Of a stretch of 64,000 nucleotides of DNA, positions 51,401 through 60,264 are shown in pieces. Each line of letters begins with the position of its first letter. The first letter of the stretch is position 1. The notes under the pieces are model-generated. The model made no database searches and was not told where the DNA came from. It saw only the letters and a list, made by a program, of their open reading frames with translations. The stretch is from Peribacillus sp044761665 (lineage in GTDB: Bacteria > Bacillota > Bacilli > Bacillales > DSM-1321): assembly GCF_044761665.1 (NCBI RefSeq), contig NZ_JBIWCW010000005.1, positions 62,001 to 126,000 on the forward strand. The letters run 5' to 3'. The translations under genes and the position numbers were made by a program.

Positions 51401-53062
51401 TTAATAAGGATCAGCTTCGTGGCTTTTCTTCACAGCGTCTTTTGTTGCTTCATTCGCTGCAAGTGAACCTTCTCCATATTTCGACTTACCAGATTCACGG
51501 CCTGGAATCTTGCCTTCTTCTTGCTTTTCTTCGATTTCTTTCATCTTCATTTCAATGCCTTCCTTCACACGGCGACCGTAGTCTTCATCGGCTTGTGTAA
51601 AGTGCTCAACCATGGCGTCTTGAATGCGTTTGTCACATACTGCAAGCGCGCTGGATAGGTTGTTGATTAATTCATCACGTTCCCAATCCTCAAAGCTGCG
51701 ATATGTTTCGCCTGCTTGACCATAATTGTTTGGACGGTCAATCGGCTCACTCATTGCCGCCGCATTATAAGTTGGACGGTGTTGCGGACGCTCTTCTTTG
51801 CTAGCTTCCTTATACCCGCCAATCGTGGATGGCTCATAGTTGATGGATGGATTTTCTCCATTTTCCTTCGGATCACGAATATCCATTTGACCGCGATGCT
51901 GGTTCGTGCGGACAGGCACTTTTGGAGCATTCACAGGTAATTTCAGATAGTTCGCACCTACGCGATAGCGTTGTGTATCAGAATATGAGAAGGTACGGCC
52001 TTGTAGCATTTTGTCATCGGAGAAATCCATTCCGTCGACAAGAACTCCCGTACCGAAAGCAGCCTGTTCGATTTCCGCATGGTAGTCCACCGGATTTCGA
52101 TCAAGGACCATACGACCGACCGGTAACCATGGGAATTTATCTTCCGGCCAAAGCTTTGTATCATCTAGTGGGTCAAAATCAAGTTCTGGATGGTAATCAT
52201 CCTCCATGATTTGTACATAGAGTTCCCATTCAGGATACTCTCCACGTTCGATCGATTCATATAAATCTTGTGTCGCATGGGCAACGGTCTTAGCTTGAAT
52301 CGAATCAGCTTCATCTTGTGTTAAGTTGCGAATGCCTTGCTTAGGCTCCCAGTGATATTTCACAAGGACAGCTTCGCCTTTGTCATTCACCCATTTATAC
52401 GTATTTACCCCAGAACCCTGCATATGGCGGTATGTAGCAGGAATGCCCCATGGAGAGAATAGGAATGTAATCATATGTGTCGCTTCAGGTGAACGGGAAA
52501 CGAAATCGAACATCTGCTCAGGATTAGCCACATTCGAAGCAGGATCCACTTTAAAGGCATGAATCATATCAGGGAATTTCATCGCGTCACGGATAAAGAA
52601 AATTTTCAGGTTGTTACCAACCAAGTCCCAGTTACCATCTTCCGTATACATTTTTACCGCAAACCCGCGTGGATCACGCGCTGTTTCAGGCGAGTCCTTC
52701 GACCCTGCCACGGTAGAAAAGCGGACCATAAGCGGTGTTTTCTTCCCGGCACCCGAGAATACCTTTGCACGTGTATACTTTTCCGGAGGCTCGTCTCCGA
52801 CTTTTCCATAAGCCTCAAAATATCCAAAAGCTCCGGCACCACGAGCATGAACTACACGTTCCGGAACTTCCTCCCGGTCAAAGTGAGAGATTTTTTCAAT
52901 GAAATGATAATTCTCAAGTGTAGCCGGACCGCGATTACCAACTGTTCGAATATTCTGATTATCCGTCACAGGGTGACCTTGACGTGTGGTCAACGTATCG
53001 CGTTTCACATCTTTTTCTTGATCCTGTCCTTTTGGAGCATTCATATCTTTGTTCTCTGCCAA
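51401..53062 (-). CDS. Haem catalase (clade 3-like monofunctional)
   Basis: A 553-residue catalase. The distal active-site His is in VPERVVHARGAGAFGYFEAY (about residue 73), Asn follows in VGNNLKIFFIRDAMKFPD, and the proximal haem Tyr is in FSYSDTQRYRVG (about residue 360). A charged C-terminal tail of about 50 residues (MKMKEIEEKQEEGK) extends past the core. The start is TTG at 53062, 8 bases after GAGGAGG; the ORF upstream of it is non-coding. A PerR box lies in front, so the gene is peroxide-inducible. It dismutates H2O2 in the cytoplasm. Symbols such as katA are not assigned because I cannot distinguish paralogues. Confidence 0.94.
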   Translation of the reverse strand: MAENKDMNAPKGQDQEKDVKRDTLTTRQGHPVTDNQNIRTVGNRGPATLENYHFIEKISHFDREEVPERVVHARGAGAFGYFEAYGKVGDEPPEKYTRAKVFSGAGKKTPLMVRFSTVAGSKDSPETARDPRGFAVKMYTEDGNWDLVGNNLKIFFIRDAMKFPDMIHAFKVDPASNVANPEQMFDFVSRSPEATHMITFLFSPWGIPATYRHMQGSGVNTYKWVNDKGEAVLVKYHWEPKQGIRNLTQDEADSIQAKTVAHATQDLYESIERGEYPEWELYVQIMEDDYHPELDFDPLDDTKLWPEDKFPWLPVGRMVLDRNPVDYHAEIEQAAFGTGVLVDGMDFSDDKMLQGRTFSYSDTQRYRVGANYLKLPVNAPKVPVRTNQHRGQMDIRDPKENGENPSINYEPSTIGGYKEASKEERPQHRPTYNAAAMSEPIDRPNNYGQAGETYRSFEDWERDELINNLSSALAVCDKRIQDAMVEHFTQADEDYGRRVKEGIEMKMKEIEEKQEEGKIPGRESGKSKYGEGSLAANEATKDAVKKSHEADPY

Positions 53063-53147
53063 AATGAAAACCTCCTCAAAATTAGTGGCCCTTACTTCAC
53101 TAGTATTCCAGTTCAGAAGGAAAACTATCACTTAAAATAAATATTAA

Positions 53148-53162
53148 ATGATAATTATTATA
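53148..53162. promoter_or_regulatory. PerR box upstream of catalase
   Basis: Read on the minus strand TTATAATAATTATCA matches the PerR consensus TTATAATNATTATAA at all but one base. It lies about 90 bp upstream of the TTG start. Confidence 0.88.
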
Positions 53163-53448
53163 ATCAGTATAAATCCATTATAAATTATGTATTTAAAGAA
53201 TGCACGTAATATGAATTACATATTTTTTTATCAATAAACATCAGATATTCTCAATATACTATTACTAGATAACCGCTCACCTCTCTATTAGGGAAAGTCC
53301 CTTTGGATATCTCAAGAGTCGTTTACTAACTAATTAGACAATACTTCTTCTATACCTTCTTTTGAAAAAAGAAAACCTAATATTGATAAATATCTCCAGA
53401 AAACAAGAAATTATTCTCACTACCTTTTATGCCGTCATAACAAAAAAA
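53163..53448. other. Region between catalase promoter and yoxD terminator
   Basis: About 290 bp of AT-rich DNA. No gene, operator or RNA is recognised apart from the PerR box and the terminator at its borders. Confidence 0.5.
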
Positions 53449-53482
53449 GAGTCAATTATCCTTTTTAGATAACTGACCCTTT
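53449..53482 (-). terminator. Terminator of the yoxD-like gene
   Basis: GAGTCAATTATC and GATAACTGACCC form the stem with A-run at 53441-53447. It sits 22 bp past the stop at 53505. Confidence 0.85.
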
Positions 53483-53504
53483 TGCTTATTCATCTTACTG
53501 GATA

Positions 53505-54230
53505 TTAAAATGGGTTTGTTGCAATGAAGCTTGCCGTTTTCACATACATACGTGGATTGATTTTTAATTGATCCACAATGAATTCTGCAATATCTTCAGG
53601 TTGAATGAATTTTGAATCATTATTTTCTTTAATCAGGCTTAAATCAAGCGCTAAATCTGTTGCAACAGTACTTGGAGTTAAAGCCGATACACGAATATTG
53701 TTACGGCGAACTTCTTGTGCAAGAGATTCTGTAAAACCAATCACCGCAAACTTAGATGCACTGTAAGCACTTGATGTAGCCGCTCCGCTCAATCCATTCG
53801 TAGAAGAAACATTGATGATGTCGCCGCCATTTTTTTCAATTAATTGAGGCAGTACAGCACGTGTTACGTAATAGGTACCCATCAAGTTTGTATCGATGAT
53901 GCGTTTCCATTCTTCCGGATCCATTTCTGATACCGTACCGAATGTCGCAATACCTGCACTATTGATCAGAATATCAGCCGCGCCTAATTCCTTCGTTAAG
54001 GCTTCAACGGCTGCTTCCACCTGCTCTTTTGATGAAACATCCGCCGCTGCATAAGCAACTTTTACGCCTAAGCCTTCGATTTCAGTAGCCACTTCTTTTA
54101 AAGTTGCCTCTGTTCTTGCAAGCAAACCAACGTTTACGCCTTCTTTAGCTAATGCGATAGCCGTTGCTTTTCCGATTCCTCTTGCCCCACCGGTTATAAT
54201 TGCTACTTTGTTTTTTAATGTCTGTGCCAT
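53505..54230 (-). CDS. yoxD: SDR oxidoreductase, YoxD/FabG-like
   Basis: A 241-residue short-chain dehydrogenase. TGGARGIGKATAIALAKEGV is the coenzyme site, NSAG replaces NNAG, and the catalytic Ser, Tyr and Lys are in VSSTNGLSGAATSSAYSASK. The sequence follows B. subtilis YoxD closely, including LAQEVRRNNIRVSALTPSTV and the end MYVKTASFIATNPF. YoxD is annotated as a 3-ketoacyl-ACP reductase-like enzyme without a proven substrate. The ATG at 54230 is chosen over 54254 for its match to YoxD and its ribosome site AAAGGGG. Monocistronic. Confidence 0.9.
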   Translation of the reverse strand: MAQTLKNKVAIITGGARGIGKATAIALAKEGVNVGLLARTEATLKEVATEIEGLGVKVAYAAADVSSKEQVEAAVEALTKELGAADILINSAGIATFGTVSEMDPEEWKRIIDTNLMGTYYVTRAVLPQLIEKNGGDIINVSSTNGLSGAATSSAYSASKFAVIGFTESLAQEVRRNNIRVSALTPSTVATDLALDLSLIKENNDSKFIQPEDIAEFIVDQLKINPRMYVKTASFIATNPF

Positions 54231-54472
54231 TGTATTAGCCCCTTTCTCAATCAACTTTCATATACCTTCTATTATACTATTTTAGACTACAAATTCCTAA
54301 AAGCTTGCTCACTATTACATTAATGATTCTCTCAATAATCGTATACTCTCTAGGTACGGTATACATTGATAAGAGGAATAGCTTAGCAATTACTATTTTC
54401 CTCAGTTTATATTAGTGGCTTGTCGATAGATATCTGATAAGTGATTTTCCAGCAGAATGGTGATGTAAAAAA

Positions 54473-54497
54473 GAACACCAGAAAGATTCTGATGTCC
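54473..54497 (-). terminator. Possible terminator of the P450 gene
   Basis: ACACCAGAA and TTCTGATGT pair with one G-T, next to an A-run at 54467-54472. It is modest but well placed, 25 bp past the stop at 54521. Confidence 0.55.
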
Positions 54498-54520
54498 CAC
54501 AAGTAACTTATTTACCCCTC

Positions 54521-55753
54521 TTACTTATAAACCTTCACCGGTAAATAAGTTAAGGACTGGCCCGTAGCGGATTCTGTTAAGTTTTGTTCTAAATCAAACC
54601 CTTCCACAGGTTCGATACGAGAAAATTTCTTGACGAAAAGCTCTAAAGCCAGTTTCATTTCCAATCGTGCAAGCGGTGCACCTAAGCAGAAATGAGGCCC
54701 GCTTCCGAAGGTCAAATGTTTCTTATTATTTGGGCGGCGAATGTCAATTGTGAATGGATCTTCAAACATGTCTCCATCCAGATTGCAGCCACTCATCCAA
54801 GCGATGACGGTATCCCCTTTTTTTAAGGGAACCCCTAATAAATCATTATCTTCTTTAACAGTACGATCCCGTCTTGAGCTGTGGAACCGATACCGTAGCA
54901 TTTCCTCGACGGCATTCGGAATCAATTCAGGCTCATTCCGCAGTTCTCCGTAGATGGACGGGTCATCATAAAGTAATGAATAGAAAGAATTCGCGATGGC
55001 ATGGCTGGTCGTTTCGACTCCCGCTCCTAATAGGAGCATTGTCGCCTGCACGATTTCTTCATCCGTAAACCTTTCGCCATCCACTTCTGCCCGGATTAAG
55101 TCACAGATAATATCATCTGACAGATTCGAACGTTTTTGTACGACAATCGGATATAGATATTGGAAATATTCCTTTGCCGCCTGTTCCTTTTTACGCATGA
55201 TTTCTTCCAACCTTGCTTCGTCATAAGGTTGGAACAGGATATCCACCCATTCCTTGAACTGGTGCTGATCTTGAATCGGCACGCCGAATAAATCCGCGAT
55301 GACCATAGCAGGTAAAGGGCCTGAGAATGTTTTAATAATATCCACCGTCGTGTCAGCTGGTATGTCATCTACAAGGTCGCTAATAATTTGGTGAATGCGA
55401 GGTTCCCATTCTTTCAAACTGCGCGGAGTGAAGGCGGCTGCTAACAAGGAGCGGCTCTTCCGATGTGCAGGGGGATCCACCAATGTAAGATTCGTTATGG
55501 AAGAAGGTTTTTCCGCTTTCTTCTTCGCTCCAACGAAAATGGCACTTCTAGGTCCTTCACTGGAAAAAACCTTATAGTTACTTAATACCTGTTTAACATG
55601 TTCATATTTAAACACATTCCACGTATTCGTTCCCTCATGGAAATAGACAGAATGATTGTGAAGCATTTCTTTGTACCATTCAATTGGGAAAAACTCATCG
55701 GCACGTGATTGAAAATTCGTAATTTCTTTAATAGGAATCACTTCTTTATTCAT
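54521..55753 (-). CDS. Cytochrome P450, CYP109-like
   Basis: A 410-residue soluble bacterial P450. The I-helix oxygen-activation motif is LLGAGVETTSH, the ExxR pair lies in EEMLRYRFHSSRRDR region, and haem-ligand Cys356 is in FGSGPHFCLGAPLAR. Phe and Trp-rich N-terminal SRADEFFPIEWYKEML is like B. subtilis YjiB (CYP109B1) and similar enzymes that oxidise fatty acids, steroids and terpenoids. No ferredoxin or reductase gene is adjacent, so it must use a shared partner. Single-gene unit with GGAGG before the ATG. Substrate unknown. Confidence 0.92.
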   Translation of the reverse strand: MNKEVIPIKEITNFQSRADEFFPIEWYKEMLHNHSVYFHEGTNTWNVFKYEHVKQVLSNYKVFSSEGPRSAIFVGAKKKAEKPSSITNLTLVDPPAHRKSRSLLAAAFTPRSLKEWEPRIHQIISDLVDDIPADTTVDIIKTFSGPLPAMVIADLFGVPIQDQHQFKEWVDILFQPYDEARLEEIMRKKEQAAKEYFQYLYPIVVQKRSNLSDDIICDLIRAEVDGERFTDEEIVQATMLLLGAGVETTSHAIANSFYSLLYDDPSIYGELRNEPELIPNAVEEMLRYRFHSSRRDRTVKEDNDLLGVPLKKGDTVIAWMSGCNLDGDMFEDPFTIDIRRPNNKKHLTFGSGPHFCLGAPLARLEMKLALELFVKKFSRIEPVEGFDLEQNLTESATGQSLTYLPVKVYK

Positions 55754-55957
55754 TGAGTCTTATTCCTCCTTCAAAAAAGTCTATAGAATTTCTGCCTATA
55801 TTTATACTTGTGTACAGCATACTCTAAACAAAGTATTTTGAAAAAAGCAATAAGTAATAGTTCGTATATCCCGCACATAAAGGAGTAAAGATGTAATATA
55901 GGTAGAAAAACCCAACTAAAATAGTGGCACTAGTGTGTCTATAGACTCCATAAAAAA

Positions 55958-55988
55958 GCACTCATTCTGATAGGCTCAAAATGAGTGC
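55958..55988 (-). terminator. Terminator of the 56-kb SDR gene
   Basis: GCACTCATT and AATGAGTGC form a 9-bp stem with an A-run before it (T-run on the minus strand). Confidence 0.82.
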
Positions 55989-56002
55989 AATTATTTACTC
56001 CA

Positions 56003-56788
56003 TTAAATTTCCATATCCCACCGGACTTGTTCGGTTTCCTTCATCTTTTTTTCCATTTCTTCTGGATAAGCCGTACGGAATTTATGATGGTCGGCCGGGA
56101 TGATTTCGATCATTTTCTCAATCATGTCTTCCGGATCGAGTTGGTTTTTCAACCCCGCGTCCTGTTTCTCCATATCTTCTTTCCTTGAGAAATGACGAGA
56201 CTCATCGAACCACTTCCATTTTTCCTCTGCGGCCCGGTCGTTAAAACCGGTATTGTAAGCACCTGGATTAATGGTCGCAACCTGCACCCCAAACGGCTCA
56301 AGCTCATCCTTCAAGGTTAACGCCAACCCTTCGATGGCATGTTTCGTCGCCGCATATGGACCGCCGAATGGCGTCGTGATCGTCCCTGCCATCGAACTCA
56401 AGAACACGATTTTCCCGCTTCCTTTTTTGACCAACTTCCTTGCGGCGTGTTGGACGGTTTCAAGCGTCGCGAACACATTCACTTCGAAGATTGCCCGGAA
56501 CCGGTCCATCGGCACTTCCCCCAGTGCACCGCCTTCATTGATGGCGGCATTTGCCACAAACACATCGAAATCATATTCGTCAATCAGTGCCCGGTCCCCT
56601 TCATTTGTGATATCCAATTTGCACACTTCCATGTTCAGCCCTTGCTCCTTAGCTTCCCGTATCAGATCTGTTTTTTGGGACGCGATTTCCGTCGTCGCAA
56701 TCACACGGTGCCCCCTCTTTGCTAATCCGAGCGCCGTTCCTCTTCCAAGCCCGCTTCCTGCTCCTGTAATGAAAATGGTTTTAGTCAT
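56003..56788 (-). CDS. Short-chain dehydrogenase, uncharacterised
   Basis: A 261-residue classical SDR. The coenzyme loop is TGAGSGLG at residues 8-15; Ser132, Tyr145 and Lys149 form the catalytic set in FLSSMAG and YAATKHA. The usual NNAG is NAAI here. The C-terminal part PEDMIEKMIEIIPADHHKFRT is characteristic of a large group annotated only as SDR oxidoreductases. No substrate is evident, and there is no partner gene. AGGAGG precedes the ATG. It is divergent from the 3-hydroxyacyl-CoA dehydrogenase gene, separated by 371 bp. Confidence 0.86.
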   Translation of the reverse strand: MTKTIFITGAGSGLGRGTALGLAKRGHRVIATTEIASQKTDLIREAKEQGLNMEVCKLDITNEGDRALIDEYDFDVFVANAAINEGGALGEVPMDRFRAIFEVNVFATLETVQHAARKLVKKGSGKIVFLSSMAGTITTPFGGPYAATKHAIEGLALTLKDELEPFGVQVATINPGAYNTGFNDRAAEEKWKWFDESRHFSRKEDMEKQDAGLKNQLDPEDMIEKMIEIIPADHHKFRTAYPEEMEKKMKETEQVRWDMEI

Positions 56789-57159
56789 CTACTATTCCTC
56801 CTATCAACTCTCTTTATTTTGTTCTTCCCCAATGCTATAGACCTAAACCATTCTTTCCGGAAGCTTGATAGAAAAGGAACGAGATTTGAATAACGAAACA
56901 AACAAGTTTCTAAAAAGGACTTTATGATCACTTTTTGATAAAATCTTAATAGACCTTTAGACATGGTTATTTTCTTATTTCTGCTATATCCCTCTCCAAA
57001 ATAAACATAATTGGCCGATATAATAACGGAAACGGGAATTGGTCCCTAAGATTACTCAGGCCTATTAAGGGAATACTTATTAACATCAAGCATATCCCTG
57101 CCATTTACATTCATGAACGCTGATCTCTCAAGAATACTTAAACACAAAGGGGTTTTACA
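56789..57159. other. Divergent intergenic region, 371 bp
   Basis: It must hold promoters for the SDR (-) and the dehydrogenase (+). GATATAAT near 57017 is a reasonable -10 box on the plus strand. No FadR-like palindrome, riboswitch or gene is seen. Confidence 0.45.
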
Positions 57160-58062
57160 ATGATGAACTTCAAGAATATCACGGTTGCCGGAAGCGGCGT
57201 TTTAGGAAGCCAGATCGCCTTCCAAACAGCTTATCACGGAAAATTCAACGTAGTTATCTATGATATTAATGACGAAGCATTAGAACAAGCAAGAAAACGA
57301 ATCACGAATTTGAAGCCCTATTATAAAGAAGATTTAGGTGCTACGGATGAAGATTTGAATGCAGCCTATGAACGCCTTTCTTTCCACTCTGATCTAGCAA
57401 AAGCAGTGGCTGAAGCGGACCTAGTGATCGAAGCGGTTCCTGAAGTCGTTCAAATTAAAACCGATTTCTATAATGAATTAGGAAGAGTGGCACCTGAAAA
57501 GACTGTTTTCGCAACGAATTCTTCTACACTTTTACCAAGTCAATTTGCCGATGCGACAGGCCGTCCTGAGAAATTCCTGGCTTTACACTTCGCGAATGAA
57601 ATCTGGAAAAACAATACGGCAGAAGTCATGAAACACCCTGGAACTGATGAAAGGTTCTTCGATGAAGTGATCGAATTTGCAAAAGCCATCGGAATGGTTG
57701 CCCTCCCATTACATAAAGAACAGCCCGGCTACATCTTGAATTCGTTATTGGTTCCTTTATTGGAGGCGGCTCAGGGACTATTATTGAACGAGGTTGCTGA
57801 TCCAGAAACCATCGATAAAACATGGATGATAGCAACAGGCGCACCACTTGGACCTTTCGCAATCTTAGACGTGGTTGGAATCACGACCGCTTACAACATT
57901 GCCAATGGAAAAGCGCAAGCAGGTGATCCACATTTCGTAAAATTGGCTGACCTCCTGAAAACGGAGTATATCGACAAAGGAAAAACGGGAAGAAATGCGG
58001 GAGAAGGATTCTACAAATACCCGAACCCTGCTTTCGCTAAAGCGGATTTCTTAAAAGGTTAA
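57160..58062 (+). CDS. 3-hydroxyacyl-CoA dehydrogenase
   Basis: A 300-residue enzyme with the N-terminal NAD domain (VAGSGVLGSQIA near 9-20; note G-S-G-V-L-G) and the C-terminal dimer domain. VIEAVPEVVQIKTDFYNELG and TNSSTLLPSQFADATGRPEK are the conserved middle, with LHFANEIWKNNTAEVM around the catalytic His. The C-terminal KTGRNAGEGFYKYP matches short-chain 3-hydroxybutyryl-CoA dehydrogenases. It interconverts 3-hydroxyacyl-CoA and 3-oxoacyl-CoA. AAAGGGG stands 7 bases before the first ATG. No other fatty-acid gene is next to it. Confidence 0.9.
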   Translation: MMNFKNITVAGSGVLGSQIAFQTAYHGKFNVVIYDINDEALEQARKRITNLKPYYKEDLGATDEDLNAAYERLSFHSDLAKAVAEADLVIEAVPEVVQIKTDFYNELGRVAPEKTVFATNSSTLLPSQFADATGRPEKFLALHFANEIWKNNTAEVMKHPGTDERFFDEVIEFAKAIGMVALPLHKEQPGYILNSLLVPLLEAAQGLLLNEVADPETIDKTWMIATGAPLGPFAILDVVGITTAYNIANGKAQAGDPHFVKLADLLKTEYIDKGKTGRNAGEGFYKYPNPAFAKADFLKG

Positions 58063-58079
58063 TGAACATGAAGGAAAAA

Positions 58080-58105
58080 GCAGAAGGCGCTTAGGCACCT
58101 TCTGC
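58080..58105 (-). terminator. Left copy of a terminator hairpin, with A-run only
   Basis: GCAGAAGG and CCTTCTGC form the stem. The preceding A-run makes it functional on the minus strand; the T-run on the plus side is missing. A second copy at 58873 keeps the T-run. Confidence 0.75.
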
Positions 58106-58236
58106 TCAGTTTGTCGACAAAAGGAGCACCGACCTTTTTAAAAAATTCCCTTAGATTAGTCATCCAACCTATACTCTTTTGCCCGCGAAACACTTCGAAT
58201 ATATAGATTTCACTTGATGATAACGCAATGTTGATT

Positions 58237-58370
58237 GGAACGGAAGGTACGAGACTCCTGCGGGACATGCGCGTCTAGGGGAGACACCGCAGGCGAAGCC
58301 GAGGAGGCTCCCCCGACCGCCCGCGGAAAGCGAGTGCCTGAAGTGAAAAGCAACATTCCATGTAACCAAG
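58237..58370 (+). repeat. GC-rich 186-bp repeat, first (partial) copy
   Basis: The core begins GGAACGGAAGGTACGAGACT and ends GCAACATTCCATGTAACCAA. It contains GACTCCTGCGGG and CCGCCCGCGGAAAGCGAGTG blocks. Its 5' flank differs from the later copies, so this is the array edge. Confidence 0.88.
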
Positions 58371-58468
58371 NNNNNNNNNNNNNNNNNNNNNNNNNNNNNN
58401 NNNNNNNNNNNNNNNNNNNNNNNNNNNNNNNNNNNNNNNNNNNNNNNNNNNNNNNNNNNNNNNNNNNN
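58371..58468. other. Assembly gap, 98 Ns
   Basis: 98 ambiguous bases lie exactly at a repeat unit border: the bases before the gap and those after it are the same AG phase of the unit. The gap size is not a multiple of the 186-bp unit, so copy number is not known. Confidence 0.99.
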
Positions 58469-58840
58469 AGTCATACTCTTTTCCAATCTATGAACTTAAC
58501 TTGATGATCACACAAAGTGGAGTGGAACGGAAGGTACGAGACTCCTGCGGGACATGCGCGTCTAGGTGAGACCCCACAGGCGAAGCCGAGGAGGCTCACC
58601 GACCGCCCGCGGAAAGCGAGTGCCTGAAGTGAAAAGCAACATTCCATGTAACCAAGTCATACTCTTTTCCAATCTATGAACTTAACTTGATGATCACACA
58701 AAGTGGAGTGGAACGGAAGGTACGAGACTCCTGCGGGACATGCGCGTCTAAGGGAGACACCGCAGGCGTAGCCGAGGAGGCTCCCTGACCGCCCGCGGAA
58801 AGCGAGTGCCTGAAGTGGAAATCAACGTTTTAATTGATAA
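58469..58840 (+). repeat. GC-rich 186-bp tandem repeat, two copies
   Basis: Units start at 58469 and 58655 (period exactly 186 bp). They share AGTCATACTCTTTTCCAATC, GGAACGGAAGG (58524, 58710), CTCCTGCGGGACATGCGCG and CCGCCCGCGGAAAGCG. Differences occur around GGTGAGACCCCAC versus GGGAGACACCGC. No coding sense is conserved across copies. Confidence 0.92.
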
Positions 58841-58872
58841 GCACATTTTTATCGAACTAGTCAATAGTCTAA

Positions 58873-58904
58873 GCAGAAGGCGTTTAGGAGCCTTCTGCTT
58901 TTTT
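58873..58904 (+). terminator. Right copy of the terminator hairpin, with T-run
   Basis: The stem is GCAGAAGG-CCTTCTGC again, now followed by TTTTTT. It is the functional plus-strand terminator of the dehydrogenase transcript, 800 bp beyond the gene. Confidence 0.8.
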
Positions 58905-58943
58905 GCTATACCTATCAGTTGTTCGCAAAAGGAACTTGCTACA

Positions 58944-60263
58944 CTAGGAATTTCCCAAAGGTAACCAACCTTTTAAGATTGCACCACCTTCTGGATTATT
59001 CCCAACTACTAATTCTCCACCATGCTGTCTAATGATTCGCTGAGAAATGGTTAGACCTAACCCTGCTCCTCCGGTTGAGCGATTTCTCGATGCTTCCCCG
59101 CGATATAGTGGTTCGAATACTCGTGGCAGGTCTTCCATAGAGAACCCCTCCCCTGTATCTTGTACGGTAAAGATCACTTGTTTATCCTCTCTATTGCAAG
59201 TAATGAATATTTCTCCATTCCTAGGTGTATGCCTTACCGCATTATCTAGCAAGTTATTCAGGGCTCGCTCCAATAAGTGCGAATCACCCTTGATATGGAC
59301 GTCACAAGTAAAGTTATCCGCAATGATGGAAATCCCCTTTTGCTGAGCCTGCAGGCGCAGACTTTCTATGGAGTTCTTGAGAACATAGCACAGATCAATC
59401 CTGTTTTCAGGCAGATTCACTTCTTGGTATTCCGTCTTCGCAAACGTGAACAGATCCTCCACTAATCGATCCAACTGCGCCGACTTCTCCTTACATACCG
59501 CCAAATACTTTGCTTTCTTTTCAGGTGTATCAGCAATGCCTTGCTCTAAACCATCTAGGTACCCCCGCAAAGCAAATAATGGCGTTCGTAAATCATGTGC
59601 CACAGCAGTAATCACAAATTTTCTTTCCGCTTCCAATTCACCCTGTTTCTGAAAAGATTTTTTTAGACTATCTACCATAATAGTAAATCCGTCATGAACC
59701 TCAGCAATTTCTGAAATCCTTGATGTAGGTAACTGGATATCCAGATCTCCCTCTGCAATCTGTCGAGCACATAGGCCCGTTTTCTCCAAAGGAGTGAGAA
59801 TATATCTTCGCATTGCATAGGTAATGACCAAAATCGCCACAATTAGGCCAGAAATGACTGCGATTATTTGAGTCATTTTTGAATTATCTTGATAGATGAC
59901 AACCCTTCCAAGAATCTGCCCATCCTGTAAGATTGAAAACTGTTCCACGCTCGCAGAGGACGGCCCTCGGTCAGAGTCCGTTTGAAAAATCTCCTGATTA
60001 GATCCGGATAGTATCGACACCCCCATATCTGCTTTCTCTAACTGCCCGCTTAATTGGTCTTGCCAAGCAGGACTTTTCCATTTATCAGTATTCGTTTCGA
60101 TTAAGTGAGTTATCGCTTCCATATTCTCCTGTTGTGATTCATCCATTCCGAGATTGAATGACTGTGTTTCAAGAATATGCCCACCTACATAAAATACCCA
60201 TGGGAAAGTAAGGATAATGAGTAGGCAGAGGATGGTGAAATTACGAATTCGAATAGTTTTCAT
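58944..60263 (-). CDS. Sensor histidine kinase with extracytoplasmic domain
   Basis: A 439-residue kinase. Two membrane helices (about 8-28 and 130-152) enclose a sensor domain of about 100 residues. A HAMP (153-205) leads to the H box ITAVAHDLRTPLFALRGY with His223. N box LLDNAVRHTPRNGEI and G boxes DTGEGFSMEDLP, GAGLGLTISQRII follow. It is stop-start adjacent to its response regulator (1 bp gap). No transporter or obvious target is beside it; the small SHOCT protein gene lies divergent. The signal is unknown. Related to the resD/phoR-like HAMP kinases by layout. Confidence 0.88.
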   Translation of the reverse strand: MKTIRIRNFTILCLLIILTFPWVFYVGGHILETQSFNLGMDESQQENMEAITHLIETNTDKWKSPAWQDQLSGQLEKADMGVSILSGSNQEIFQTDSDRGPSSASVEQFSILQDGQILGRVVIYQDNSKMTQIIAVISGLIVAILVITYAMRRYILTPLEKTGLCARQIAEGDLDIQLPTSRISEIAEVHDGFTIMVDSLKKSFQKQGELEAERKFVITAVAHDLRTPLFALRGYLDGLEQGIADTPEKKAKYLAVCKEKSAQLDRLVEDLFTFAKTEYQEVNLPENRIDLCYVLKNSIESLRLQAQQKGISIIADNFTCDVHIKGDSHLLERALNNLLDNAVRHTPRNGEIFITCNREDKQVIFTVQDTGEGFSMEDLPRVFEPLYRGEASRNRSTGGAGLGLTISQRIIRQHGGELVVGNNPEGGAILKGWLPLGNS

Positions 60264-60264
60264 T

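Noticed and set aside
58169..58504. Open frames running through the N gap
   Set aside because: The translation includes unknown residues; the frames exist only because Ns contain no stop.
58237..58840. 186-bp array taken as CRISPR or as a coding repeat
   Set aside because: The whole unit is repeated with no variable spacers, and the reading frame is not kept because 186-bp units carry stops in the frames examined.
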